Shown here in pieces: positions 16,632 through 24,085 of a stretch of 37,192 bases of DNA (positions are counted from its first letter, which is position 1; each line of letters opens with the position of its first letter). The notes under the pieces were generated by a model. That model searched no databases and was not told the DNA's origin. It was given only the letters and a program-made list of their open reading frames with translations. The position numbers and the translations under genes were made by a program. The stretch comes from Oscillospiraceae bacterium (GTDB lineage Bacteria; Bacillota; Clostridia; Oscillospirales; CAG-272), in NCBI GenBank assembly GCA_015064395.1, contig SVSH01000020.1, forward strand, positions 1-37,192, read 5' to 3'.

Positions 16632-17345
16632 ATGATGACAACCCCCACTCACTACCCACCCACAGGCTGGGAGTCCCTGTTTCGCACCCATCTCTGGGAC
16701 GATCTCGCCCACCGCGCCCCCACCAAGGAGGCCGAGGCGCTCATTTCCTTCGTCCAAAGCGAATACGCCACGCGGGAAATCTATCCCGCCCCTGACAACG
16801 TATTGCGTGCCTTTTTTGAGCTTCCCATGGATCGCGTTCGCGTGGTCATTCTGGGACAGGACCCCTACCACGAGCCGGGACAGGCGCACGGCCTTTCCTT
16901 TTCCGTCCCCGACGGAGTACGGCTTCCCCCTTCCCTTCGTAATATTTTCAAGGAGATATACACCGATCTCGGCGTCTCGCCCGTTGCACCCCTTCCCACG
17001 TCGGGCGACCTGTCTTATCTTGCCCGCCAGGGTGTGCTGCTCCTCAACAGCGTTCTGACCGTCCCGCGCGGCGAGGCGGCCGGACACCGTGGCCGCGGCT
17101 GGGAGACGTTCACCGACGCGGTGCTCGCTACCTTGGACGCGTCCGACCAGCCCATTGCCTTTATTCTATGGGGCAAGGACGCCCGTGCCAAGGCCAAATA
17201 TCTTTCTAATCCCAACCATCTTGTCATCGAGTCGGACCACCCCAGTCCCCTGTCGGCCTGGCGCGGCTTCTTCGGCTCGCGCCCCTTCTCGCGCGTCAAT
17301 GAGTATCTTGTCTTACGCGGATGCAAGAAGATAGATTGGATATAA
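16632..17345 (+). CDS. ung: Uracil-DNA glycosylase
   Basis: A 237-residue family 1 uracil-DNA glycosylase that removes uracil from DNA to start base excision repair. The water-activating loop GQDPYH (Asp77, His80), GVLLLNSVLTV, and the minor-groove loop HPSPLS (His203) are intact, and the length is normal. It begins 9 bases after the TPM gene with GAGGTGG before ATGATG; either Met may be used. It is the last gene of this operon, ended by the hairpin at 17349-17386. The link to the membrane-stress genes appears to be positional only. Confidence 0.97.
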   Translation: MMTTPTHYPPTGWESLFRTHLWDDLAHRAPTKEAEALISFVQSEYATREIYPAPDNVLRAFFELPMDRVRVVILGQDPYHEPGQAHGLSFSVPDGVRLPPSLRNIFKEIYTDLGVSPVAPLPTSGDLSYLARQGVLLLNSVLTVPRGEAAGHRGRGWETFTDAVLATLDASDQPIAFILWGKDARAKAKYLSNPNHLVIESDHPSPLSAWRGFFGSRPFSRVNEYLVLRGCKKIDWI

Positions 17346-17348
17346 CTT

Positions 17349-17386
17349 AAAATCTCCCACATGGTGTATGCCTTGCGGGAGATTTT
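17349..17386 (+). terminator. Terminator after ung
   Basis: A 10-bp stem AAAATCTCCC/GGGAGATTTT (17349-17358 with 17377-17386), loop 18 bases. The T-run is part of the stem. It belongs to a cassette repeated after the next gene. Confidence 0.7.
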
Positions 17387-17417
17387 ATTGGTGTCGTAGA
17401 CCTCCCTTTGACTTACC

Positions 17418-17446
17418 TTGACAAGGAAATGGCAACGTGATATAAT
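17418..17446 (+). promoter_or_regulatory. Perfect sigma-A promoter for the glycerophosphodiesterase gene
   Basis: TTGACA (17418-17423), 17 bases, TATAAT (17441-17446), extended -10 TGATATAAT, 37 bases before ATG 17484. Confidence 0.92.
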
Positions 17447-17483
17447 GCATTCAACGATATTCATAAAAAAGGGGGACAAGCCC

Positions 17484-18515
17484 ATGAGAGAGAAAAAATC
17501 CACCAAAAAAGGTCTGAAGATCACCGCACTGGTGCTCGCTTGTATCATCGTGGTCTGGGGCGTTATCGCCGTCTGGCCGCGCGGCGACAATTTTAAGCTG
17601 GATAATCCCATGCAAAAAGAAGGGGAGCTGCCCATCCTCATTGCCCACGGCGGCGGTAACAAGGAATTTCCCGACAACACGCTCGAGGCGTTTTACAATG
17701 CCTACAGCGTCGATGCGCGTGTCATGATGGAGACTGACGTCAGCATTACCAAGGATGGTGTGGTCATTCTCTCCCACGACACGACGCTCGACCGCAAGAC
17801 CAACGTCACAGGCAAGATCATCGACTGGAACTACAGCGATCTGATCGCCCAAGAGGTCGATTTCGGCTACACCAATCCTACCTCGGACGGCAAGCTGGAC
17901 GGCGAGCGCGAGCATTTCAAGGGTCCCGACGGCGAGGAGAAATACCCCACCGACGTTGCGTATCCCGAGGGGGTTGAGCCCCGACACGAGACGGTCTTCC
18001 TTGCCACGACGCTGGAGGAGCTGATCGTTGCCTTCCCCAACAACCGCATCAACGTGGAGATCAAGCAGTCGGGCGAGACAGGTCTTCGGGCGCTGGCCGA
18101 GATCATTCGTCTGCTGGATGAGTACGACGCCTTTGACCGTGTGGTCGTGGCCAGCTTCCACGAGGAGCTGTATAACGAATTTCAGCGACTGCAAAAGGCG
18201 GGCGAGGTGCCTGCCGAGTTTATGTATTCGCCTGCCTACGGCGCGAGCATCGAATTTTTTGTGTTGCAAATGCTGGGCTTGGACGTATTCTTTGGCGACG
18301 AGATGTGCGTATTCCAGCTACCCATGGAGGAGTACGGCATCAAGCTGGCAACGCGGGGATTTGTCAAGGCGGTACATAAGCACAATCTGGCGGTGCATTT
18401 CTGGACGATCAACGACAAAGAGGATATGAGATATCTGATCGACATTGACGCGGACGGGATCATGACGGATTATCCGCATAGACTCAAGGAAGTGTATGAG
18501 GAGTATAATCAATAA
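17484..18515 (+). CDS. Membrane-anchored glycerophosphodiester phosphodiesterase
   Basis: A 343-residue enzyme predicted to hydrolyse glycerophosphodiesters to glycerol-3-phosphate and an alcohol, outside the membrane. A basic N-terminus and one transmembrane helix (about 12-31) anchor it. The GDPD fold starts with LIAHGGGNKEFPDNTLEAF, then METDVSITKDGVVILSHDTTLDRKTN and INVEIKQS. It ends with VHFWTINDKEDM and DGIMTDYP. The usual HRG start of the active site is HGG here and PENT is PDNT; the other acidic residues and the His-Asp pair are present. ATG 17484 follows GGGGGACAAGCCC; an in-frame start further upstream would lie inside the -10 region. Confidence 0.9.
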   Translation: MREKKSTKKGLKITALVLACIIVVWGVIAVWPRGDNFKLDNPMQKEGELPILIAHGGGNKEFPDNTLEAFYNAYSVDARVMMETDVSITKDGVVILSHDTTLDRKTNVTGKIIDWNYSDLIAQEVDFGYTNPTSDGKLDGEREHFKGPDGEEKYPTDVAYPEGVEPRHETVFLATTLEELIVAFPNNRINVEIKQSGETGLRALAEIIRLLDEYDAFDRVVVASFHEELYNEFQRLQKAGEVPAEFMYSPAYGASIEFFVLQMLGLDVFFGDEMCVFQLPMEEYGIKLATRGFVKAVHKHNLAVHFWTINDKEDMRYLIDIDADGIMTDYPHRLKEVYEEYNQ

Positions 18516-18523
18516 AACAAAGA

Positions 18524-18550
18524 GGGAAAACCGCTCGGTTTTCCCTTTTT
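18524..18550 (+). terminator. Terminator of the glycerophosphodiesterase gene
   Basis: A 9-bp stem GGGAAAACC/GGTTTTCCC with loop GCTC (18524-18545), then TTTTT. Confidence 0.92.
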
Positions 18551-18579
18551 GTTGTCCGTGTTGAGCGATCTGAATCCGG

Positions 18580-18683
18580 TAAAACTCATCCTCACAACGG
18601 TGTTTGTCTTGTGGGAGGTTTTGGTCGCTGCAATCGCCTGCCCTTTGACTCACCTTGACAAGAAAACAGCGGCGTGATATAAT
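18580..18683 (+). repeat. Hairpin-promoter cassette, second copy
   Basis: Similar to 17346-17446: a decayed AAAACT...GTGGGAGGTTTT hairpin, then CCCTTTGACT, ACCTTGACAAG and GTGATATAAT. The hairpin is less perfect than in the first copy. Confidence 0.7.
18655..18683 (+). promoter_or_regulatory. Perfect sigma-A promoter for the small membrane protein gene
   Basis: TTGACA (18655-18660), 17 bases, TATAAT (18678-18683), extended -10 TGATATAAT, 35 bases before ATG 18719. Confidence 0.92.
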
Positions 18684-18718
18684 AAATTTGAAGATTTTCA
18701 TTGCAAGGAGAGAAAATT

Positions 18719-19288
18719 ATGCCGGATATGACAGAGGCCAAAAAGATTGTGGCACGGCGTTATCGCACAATCAAGCAGGTTGTGATTTGTAATCTGATCT
18801 TTTGGTTTATTGCTGTTGCAGCATTAACAATTGTTTCTGCGGATAACTTGGATGGAAGCATCTGCTTTTTTGCTATTGGTTTACTGTGCGCGCTTGCACT
18901 GCCATTTCTTGTTCTTCTCATTGACAGCAAAAAATGGCGCATGGCACGGCGTGATATAAAAAATCGTCGTCTAATTCAAAAAGAAACAAAATTAACCGTT
19001 GCCCGGTATCGTTCCGGCTACAGAGGATCGTTTTCTGCGCACCTTGTGGATCGTGATTGTGAACAATATCAGTTGTTTGTAAAAACATTCGGACAGGCAT
19101 TATCCTTATCACCGTGGCTGAAAAATATTCCGGCTACGATAGAATATCTGGAAGGCTCGCATTTCGCCGTGGTAGTATATTTGGATATTCCTTCTACAGC
19201 TATCATTCCCGAAAAACTTCTTCCTTTGTTTGAGGGATGCCAAGGCTACACCCGATTTGTCAAAGGAAAGAAAAAAGAAAATACATAA
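18719..19288 (+). CDS. Small two-helix membrane protein of unknown function
   Basis: A 189-residue protein I do not recognise. Two hydrophobic segments (about 20-42 and 50-72) are followed by a basic stretch (KKWRMARRDIKNRRLIQKE) and a cytoplasmic domain of about 115 residues. Its base composition is clearly more AT-rich than the flanking genes. ATG 18719 follows AAGGAGAG. It ends 59 bases before the MFS-GH2 gene and may be cotranscribed with it, since I see no terminator between them. Confidence 0.75.
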   Translation: MPDMTEAKKIVARRYRTIKQVVICNLIFWFIAVAALTIVSADNLDGSICFFAIGLLCALALPFLVLLIDSKKWRMARRDIKNRRLIQKETKLTVARYRSGYRGSFSAHLVDRDCEQYQLFVKTFGQALSLSPWLKNIPATIEYLEGSHFAVVVYLDIPSTAIIPEKLLPLFEGCQGYTRFVKGKKKENT

Positions 19289-19347
19289 AACCGACACAAG
19301 ACTATGATGGAGAAAAATCCTTTACTTTACACAGATCGGAGAACCAT

Positions 19348-22338
19348 ATGAAACCAAACACCAAGCTCTCCCCCAGAACTCTTGTCGCCCTGACCGTCTT
19401 CAGCCTCATGGGCCAGATCGCCTGGGTCGTCGAGAATATGTACTTCAACGTATTCATCTACAAAATGTTCAACGCCACGCCCGGCGATATTTCCGCCATG
19501 GTCATGGCCAGCGCCGTGGCGGCCACGCTCACCACCGTCTTCATGGGCGCTCTGTCCGACCGCGTGGGCAAGCGCAAGCTGTTCATGTGCGGCGGCTACA
19601 TTTTGTGGGGCATTTCCATTTTCAGCTTTGTCTTTATCCGTCTGGACGTCATTGAGGCCATGTTCCCCATGACCGTCAGTGCCGCGACGGTAGGCGTGTC
19701 GCTGGTCATCATCATGGACTGCGTCATGACCTTCTTTGGCTCAACCGCCAACGATGCCGCCTTCAACGCCTGGCTGACCGACTCGACCGACGAGTCCTGC
19801 CGCGGCGCTGCCGAGGGCATCAACGCTATGATGCCGCTGGTCGCTATCCTCGCCGTATTTGGCGGCTTTATGGCCTTTGACCTGGACGACCCCTCCAGCT
19901 GGACGTATATCTTCGCGATCATCGGCGCGCTGACGCTGGGCGTCGGTGTTTTGGGCTGCTTCATCATCAAGGATGCCCCCATCACCCCCAGCGAAACGGG
20001 ATACCTGTATAACATTTTCTACGGCTTCCGCCCCTCGACTGTTAAGAAAAACGCGGGACTGTACCGCGCGCTTGTGGTCTTTATTGTGTTCAATATTTCC
20101 ATTCAGATCTTCATGCCCTACCTCATTCTTTACTACGAGGTCTCCCTTGGCATGACGAATTACGTCTTTATCATGGCGCCCGCTATCATCCTGGCGGCTG
20201 TCGTCACCTTCTTCTGGGGCAAGGTATATGATAAAAAGGGCTTTATGAAATCCGCCCTCCCCGCGCTGATCTGGCTGTGCGTGGGATACGTCGTTCTGAT
20301 GCTGTTTGAAAACACCGCTCTTGTGTTCGTCGGGTCGCTTCTGATGATGTGCGGATACCTTTCCGGCATGGCGGTGTTCGGCGCGCTTATCCGCGACTGC
20401 ACCCCCGCCGGCAAGGCGGGCATGCTGCAGGGCGTTCGCATCTTCTCGCAGGTGCTTATTCCGGGCCTCGTCGGCCCTTTCATCGGCAAGACGGTACTGG
20501 CCGACGCCGAGCTCATCACCAACAACGACGGTACCCAGTCCTTCGTCCCCAATGCGTCGATTTTCGTCGCCGCCCTGTGCGCCGCCCTCCCCATTTTCCT
20601 GCTTCTTTTGTGGATCAAGGGCAAAAAAACGCCCCGTCTGCAAGAATTGACCACCCCCTTTGAGGAGGATATGGGCGACACCCCGTGGGAGGAATACCCC
20701 CGTCCCTCGATGAAGCGCGACTCGTATCTCAATCTCAACGGCGCGTGGGCGCTGTCCGTCTGCCGCGCGGGGGAGGAGAGCGAAGTCGGCACCATCCGAG
20801 TGCCGTTCCCACCTCAATCGAGATTGTCCGGCATCGGGCAGACCTTTGAAAAGAACGATATTTTGATCTACCGCCGCACTCTCACGCTCCCCCAGGGCTT
20901 TGGCGGCGAGCGGCTGCTGCTCCACTTTGGCGCGGTCGATCAGACCTGCCGCGTGCTTGTCAACGGCGCTCTTGTGGGCGAGCATGAGGGGGGCTATCAT
21001 CCCTTCACGCTTGACGTGACCGAGCTTTGGCACGAGGGTGACAACGAGCTGACTGTCGAGGTGCGCGACCCCTTGGACGAGGAATTGCCCTACGGCAAGC
21101 AGAGAGCAAAGCGGGGCGGCATGTGGTACACCCCGACCAGCGGCATCTGGCAGACGGTGTGGATGGAGGCCGTGCCGACGGCGCACATTGAGCGCATCCG
21201 CATCGACACGACGCTGACGAGCGCGACGCTGACGATCACGGGCGGTATTTCGCAAAAGACGCTGATCCTGCACACCGAGACGGGCGACAAAGAATATACC
21301 TTCAAGGGCGACACTGTTACCCTGACCCCCGACGACCTTCACCTATGGACGCCCGACCACCCCTATCTGTATCATTTTACGCTTCGTAGCGGCAAGGACG
21401 AGGTGCAGTCCTATTTTGCTCTGCGCACCGTCAATATCGGCGAGGGAAAGAAAGGTCCTGTCATTTGTCTCAACGGCAAGCCGACGTTATTTCACGGCTT
21501 GCTTGATCAGGGATATTTCTCGGATGGCATTTACCTGCCCGCCTCGCCCGAGGGCTACCGCTACGACATTCAAAGTATGAAATCGCTGGGCTTTCATATG
21601 CTGCGCAAGCACATCAAGATCGAGCCCGAGCTGTTTTATTACGAATGCGACCGCCTGGGCATGATCGTGTTCCAGGATATGGTCAACAGCGGCAAATACA
21701 GCTTTTTCGTTGACACCGCTCTGCCCACGATCGGTCTGAAAAAGGGCATCACCCACCGCGCAAGCCCCCGCCGCCGTGCCGCCTTTGAGGGCGCGGCCCG
21801 CGAGACGGTCGAGCTGCTTTACAACCATCCCTCGGTGTGCTACTACACCATCTTCAATGAGGGCTGGGGGCAGTACGATGCCGATCGCATCTTTGGCGAG
21901 CTGAAGGCACTTGACCCCTCTCGCGTGTGGGATGCGACCTCGGGCTGGTTTTGGGAAAAGGAAAGCGACGTGCACAGCGAGCACATCTATTTCCGTCCGG
22001 TCAAGCTCAAGGCTGACCCCGCGCGCCCCGTGGTGCTGTCCGAGTTCGGCGGCTACTGCTACGCGGCAAAGGAGCATCTGTTCAACCCGGACCAGAGCTT
22101 TGGCTACCGCAATTTTGATTCTGCCGAGGCGCTGACCGGGGGGCTGGAGAAGCTGTACCGCCAAGAGATCATCCCAGCCCTGCGCACGACCAATCTCTCG
22201 GCCCTGGTGCTCACCCAGCTGAGCGACGTCGAGGACGAGGTCAACGGTATGCTAACCTATGATCGCCGCCTGATCAAGCCCGACGGTGAGCGCATGCGTG
22301 AGCTGGCACGGGAGCTTGCCGAGGCATTTGAGCATTGA
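19348..22338 (+). CDS. MFS transporter fused to a GH2 glycoside hydrolase
   Basis: A single 996-residue frame joins two activities that are normally separate. Residues 1 to about 428 form a 12-helix major facilitator transporter (SDRVGKRKLFMCGGY between helices 2 and 3; FFGSTANDAAFNAWLTD). After a short linker, residues about 455-996 form a full-length family 2 glycoside hydrolase. This has a sugar-binding domain from LNLNGAWAL (about 460), an Ig-like middle domain, and a TIM barrel from about 703 (LNGKPTLFHGLLDQGYFSDG). Both catalytic Glu residues are visible: acid/base Glu838 in FNEGWGQ and probable nucleophile Glu899 in LSEFGG. The hydrolase should face the cytoplasm and may cleave the glycoside as it enters. 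ATG 19348 follows CGGAGA. Substrate unknown; beta-galactoside, glucuronide or mannoside are all possible. Confidence 0.9.
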   Translation: MKPNTKLSPRTLVALTVFSLMGQIAWVVENMYFNVFIYKMFNATPGDISAMVMASAVAATLTTVFMGALSDRVGKRKLFMCGGYILWGISIFSFVFIRLDVIEAMFPMTVSAATVGVSLVIIMDCVMTFFGSTANDAAFNAWLTDSTDESCRGAAEGINAMMPLVAILAVFGGFMAFDLDDPSSWTYIFAIIGALTLGVGVLGCFIIKDAPITPSETGYLYNIFYGFRPSTVKKNAGLYRALVVFIVFNISIQIFMPYLILYYEVSLGMTNYVFIMAPAIILAAVVTFFWGKVYDKKGFMKSALPALIWLCVGYVVLMLFENTALVFVGSLLMMCGYLSGMAVFGALIRDCTPAGKAGMLQGVRIFSQVLIPGLVGPFIGKTVLADAELITNNDGTQSFVPNASIFVAALCAALPIFLLLLWIKGKKTPRLQELTTPFEEDMGDTPWEEYPRPSMKRDSYLNLNGAWALSVCRAGEESEVGTIRVPFPPQSRLSGIGQTFEKNDILIYRRTLTLPQGFGGERLLLHFGAVDQTCRVLVNGALVGEHEGGYHPFTLDVTELWHEGDNELTVEVRDPLDEELPYGKQRAKRGGMWYTPTSGIWQTVWMEAVPTAHIERIRIDTTLTSATLTITGGISQKTLILHTETGDKEYTFKGDTVTLTPDDLHLWTPDHPYLYHFTLRSGKDEVQSYFALRTVNIGEGKKGPVICLNGKPTLFHGLLDQGYFSDGIYLPASPEGYRYDIQSMKSLGFHMLRKHIKIEPELFYYECDRLGMIVFQDMVNSGKYSFFVDTALPTIGLKKGITHRASPRRRAAFEGAARETVELLYNHPSVCYYTIFNEGWGQYDADRIFGELKALDPSRVWDATSGWFWEKESDVHSEHIYFRPVKLKADPARPVVLSEFGGYCYAAKEHLFNPDQSFGYRNFDSAEALTGGLEKLYRQEIIPALRTTNLSALVLTQLSDVEDEVNGMLTYDRRLIKPDGERMRELARELAEAFEH

Positions 22339-22348
22339 TATTTTTCAC

Positions 22349-22384
22349 ATAACGGCCAAGTTCTTGACAGGATTTGGCCGTTAT
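22349..22384. promoter_or_regulatory. Inverted repeat enclosing the -35 box: operator or terminator
   Basis: A perfect 11-bp inverted repeat, ATAACGGCCAA (22349-22359) and TTGGCCGTTAT (22374-22384). The -35 hexamer TTGACA sits in its 14-base centre and the -10 box starts 3 bases after it. The position fits a repressor site. It lies 10 bases after the MFS-GH2 stop, so it might also act as a terminator, but there is no T-run. Confidence 0.6.
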
Positions 22385-22392
22385 GCTATAAT
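22364..22392 (+). promoter_or_regulatory. Perfect sigma-A promoter for the secreted anchor protein gene
   Basis: TTGACA (22364-22369), 17 bases, TATAAT (22387-22392) with extended TGC. About 220 bases of leader, mostly a repeat element, separate it from ATG 22617. Confidence 0.88.
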
Positions 22393-22422
22393 AAGGTTGA
22401 GCTATCATGGAACGCTTGTCAG

Positions 22423-22567
22423 AAGCCTTCCCCTTGAGGGAAAGGTGTCGCCGATAGGTGACGGATGAGGTGTCGACGGCCTGTGCTTATTGATTAATCG
22501 AGCGCACAATCTCAAACGACCACCTCATCAGCCGCGTTCCGCGCCAGCTTCCCCTCAAGGGGAAGCC
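22423..22567. repeat. MITE-like inverted-repeat element
   Basis: About 145 bases with matching ends: left AAGCCTTCCCCTTGAGGG...GATGAGGTG and right CACCTCATC...CTTCCCCTCAAGGGGAAGC. Each end is itself a small hairpin. I recognise this sort of element as common between genes of gut Clostridia. It carries no frame and lies in the leader of the gene at 22617. Confidence 0.75.
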
Positions 22568-22616
22568 GATACTGTTGCAACCACAGTTATCTAAAACATC
22601 AGAAGGAGAACTCACT

Positions 22617-23597
22617 ATGAAACGACTACTCGCTTTTCTTACCGCCACCCTGATGCTTGCCCTGTGCCTTTGCGTACCGGCGTCGGCGAACTGTTATGTT
22701 GATGAGTTTTCCAAAACTACCCCTCTTTGGAATGCGGATGAGGAAATTGGTCAACAAGCCACAACCGTCGGTAAATTCGAATTGGATACCGAAAATCAAC
22801 TCGAAGGTGCCGGATGCATCAGTATGAATTTTAGCAACGGCCCCCATTTTGATGCTTCAATTACCGTTCCCACTGTGGATACCACCAATGTAACGGCACT
22901 TGAATTCGATATGTACATTTCCGATCTCGCCATTTTGGAATGCTTGGCAGAGACCCGGGCGGCAATCCAACTCTCTCCGGTGACGAATTCCCAAGTTACC
23001 GACGGCAAGCTTACCTATGGTATCCATCACGTGGCAAAAGAAATGATAAGAAAAGGCCCTAAGGTAGGCTGGAATCACGTCGTTATATTACTTGAATATA
23101 TGGTTGATCTGACTATCTTTGGCACTGACTACAAGCAGGTTGATCTGTCAAACATTAATTGCTTGCGTATTTATCTTATGAATATAAAAAACGCCGACCC
23201 GAATTGGGAGTTGAAATTCGACAATTTCGTTTTCACCGACCGTCAGAAGGGCAACCACACGGGCGAGTGGGAAAGCGATAAAAGCTGCCATACGACGAAA
23301 TGTACCACTTGTGACGAGTACGTTGTCGAGTATCATCGTTACGGCGAGCGTATCACAGTAAAGGAACCCACCGAGATCGAGAACGGCTTGGCAGCCGAAA
23401 CTTGCTTGGTTTGCGGATATGTCCAAAAGCATACCATTCCCAAGACCGGTTCTCAAACACCGCAACCGGATGACCCCAAGACCGACACCAACACGGACGG
23501 CTTAGGCACGGGCTGCACCGGCATGATCGGCGGCGCTTGGAGTGTCCTGGCAGTCCTCTCTCTTGCCGGCTGGGCCATTCGTAAAAAGCAGAAATAA
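22617..23597 (+). CDS. Secreted protein with a jelly-roll-like domain and C-terminal membrane anchor
   Basis: A 326-residue exported protein of unknown function. The signal peptide (about 1-23) ends at ASA-NC. Residues about 25-215 look like a beta-sandwich of the carbohydrate-binding type (LEGAGCISMNF, TALEFDMYIS, LRIYLMNIKN, WELKFDNFVF). A Cys/His-containing segment follows (CHTTKCTTCDEYVVEYH...ETCLVCGYVQKH), a type seen in other clostridial surface proteins. After a Pro/Asp/Thr linker comes GLGTGCTGMIGGAWSVLAVL... and a basic end, RKKQK. This is a membrane anchor that is not LPXTG. GAAGGAGA precedes the ATG. It could bind a glycan related to the neighbouring GH2 fusion; that is inference. 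Confidence 0.8.
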   Translation: MKRLLAFLTATLMLALCLCVPASANCYVDEFSKTTPLWNADEEIGQQATTVGKFELDTENQLEGAGCISMNFSNGPHFDASITVPTVDTTNVTALEFDMYISDLAILECLAETRAAIQLSPVTNSQVTDGKLTYGIHHVAKEMIRKGPKVGWNHVVILLEYMVDLTIFGTDYKQVDLSNINCLRIYLMNIKNADPNWELKFDNFVFTDRQKGNHTGEWESDKSCHTTKCTTCDEYVVEYHRYGERITVKEPTEIENGLAAETCLVCGYVQKHTIPKTGSQTPQPDDPKTDTNTDGLGTGCTGMIGGAWSVLAVLSLAGWAIRKKQK

Positions 23598-23694
23598 ACC
23601 TACACGGTATATGGAAGAGCATCCAAAATCCGGGTGCTCTGCCCTTTTTTCGGTCGATAAAACGCAAAAAAATGAAAAAAATTTCAGCAAGGGG

Positions 23695-23723
23695 TTGCAA
23701 TTCCCCCGAAAATCGTGTATACT
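23695..23723 (+). promoter_or_regulatory. Promoter of the aromatic amino acid operon
   Basis: TTGCAA (23695-23700), 17 bases, TATACT (23718-23723) preceded by GTG. It lies about 32 bases before the leader peptide ATG at 23755. Confidence 0.82.
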
Positions 23724-23754
23724 AACCCTATTAACAAGACACGAGGGCAAACCG

Positions 23755-23982
23755 ATGAAGGCGACGAGCAGACACAACCGAGCACGATCGACCGCCGTGA
23801 CAAGCGCGACGGCCCTGTCTCTGCGCGCCTGCACCAATACCGCCCCTCTGTCTGCCAATACCCTTGCTCTGTCGGATACTGCGCCTGCGGTATCCTTTTT
23901 TGCATTTTATTTTTACCCCCTGTTTATTGGCCAGGCGTATTATTTTACCGACGGGCCTATCAGAGTAGCAAATGCAAGATAA
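23755..23982 (+). CDS. Phe/Tyr-rich leader peptide of the attenuator
   Basis: A 75-codon frame beginning MKATSRHNRA, preceded by GAGGG with 7-base spacing. The first 47 and the last 11 residues contain no Phe, Tyr or Trp. Residues 48-64 hold six Phe and four Tyr (FFAFYFYPLF, then AYYF). The stop codon (23980-23982) lies just after the 5' antiterminator arm (23968-23977). Its role would be to sense charged tRNA-Phe and tRNA-Tyr by ribosome stalling; the peptide itself probably has no function. It is longer than classical leader peptides such as PheL. An in-frame extension upstream would overlap the previous gene and is unlikely. Confidence 0.82.
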   Translation: MKATSRHNRARSTAVTSATALSLRACTNTAPLSANTLALSDTAPAVSFFAFYFYPLFIGQAYYFTDGPIRVANAR

Positions 23983-24039
23983 CCGTAGCCGTTCCGTATT
24001 GGTGACGAGCTGCCGAGCCGATGGCGGTTTTGCATTTGC
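23968..24039 (+). promoter_or_regulatory. Antiterminator pairing of the attenuator
   Basis: GCAAATGCAA (23968-23977) is the exact complement of TTGCATTTGC (24030-24039), the upper stem and loop of the terminator. ACCG (23982-23985) can also pair with CGGT (24025-24028). The 5' arm is 21 bases beyond the last aromatic codon and overlaps the leader stop region. A stalled ribosome leaves it free, and a ribosome finishing the leader covers it. Confidence 0.8.
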
Positions 24040-24058
24040 AAGACCGCCATCTTTTTTT
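24020..24058 (+). terminator. Attenuator terminator before tyrA
   Basis: A 14-bp stem with one G-U pair (24020-24033 with 24038-24051), loop ATTT, then seven T residues, only 27 bases before the tyrA start. It is far too strong to lie inside an operon leader without regulation. Confidence 0.93.
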
Positions 24059-24085
24059 GAACTTTCCCAAAAAGGAGATGGTGTT

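Larger units (their letters stand above)
17346..17446 (+). repeat. Hairpin-promoter cassette, first copy
   Basis: The stretch from the hairpin through CCCTTTGACT, ACCTTGACAAG and GTGATATAAT is similar to 18580-18683. Two successive plus-strand genes therefore share a related terminator-promoter interval. Confidence 0.7.

Noticed and set aside
19741-21342. A 533-codon minus-strand frame
   Set aside because: Antisense to the MFS-GH2 gene and composed of the His/Arg/Gly-rich residues typical of shadows of GC-rich codons.
23542-23754. Upstream extension of the leader peptide frame
   Set aside because: It would begin inside the previous gene and before the promoter; ATG 23755 has a ribosome binding site and follows the promoter.
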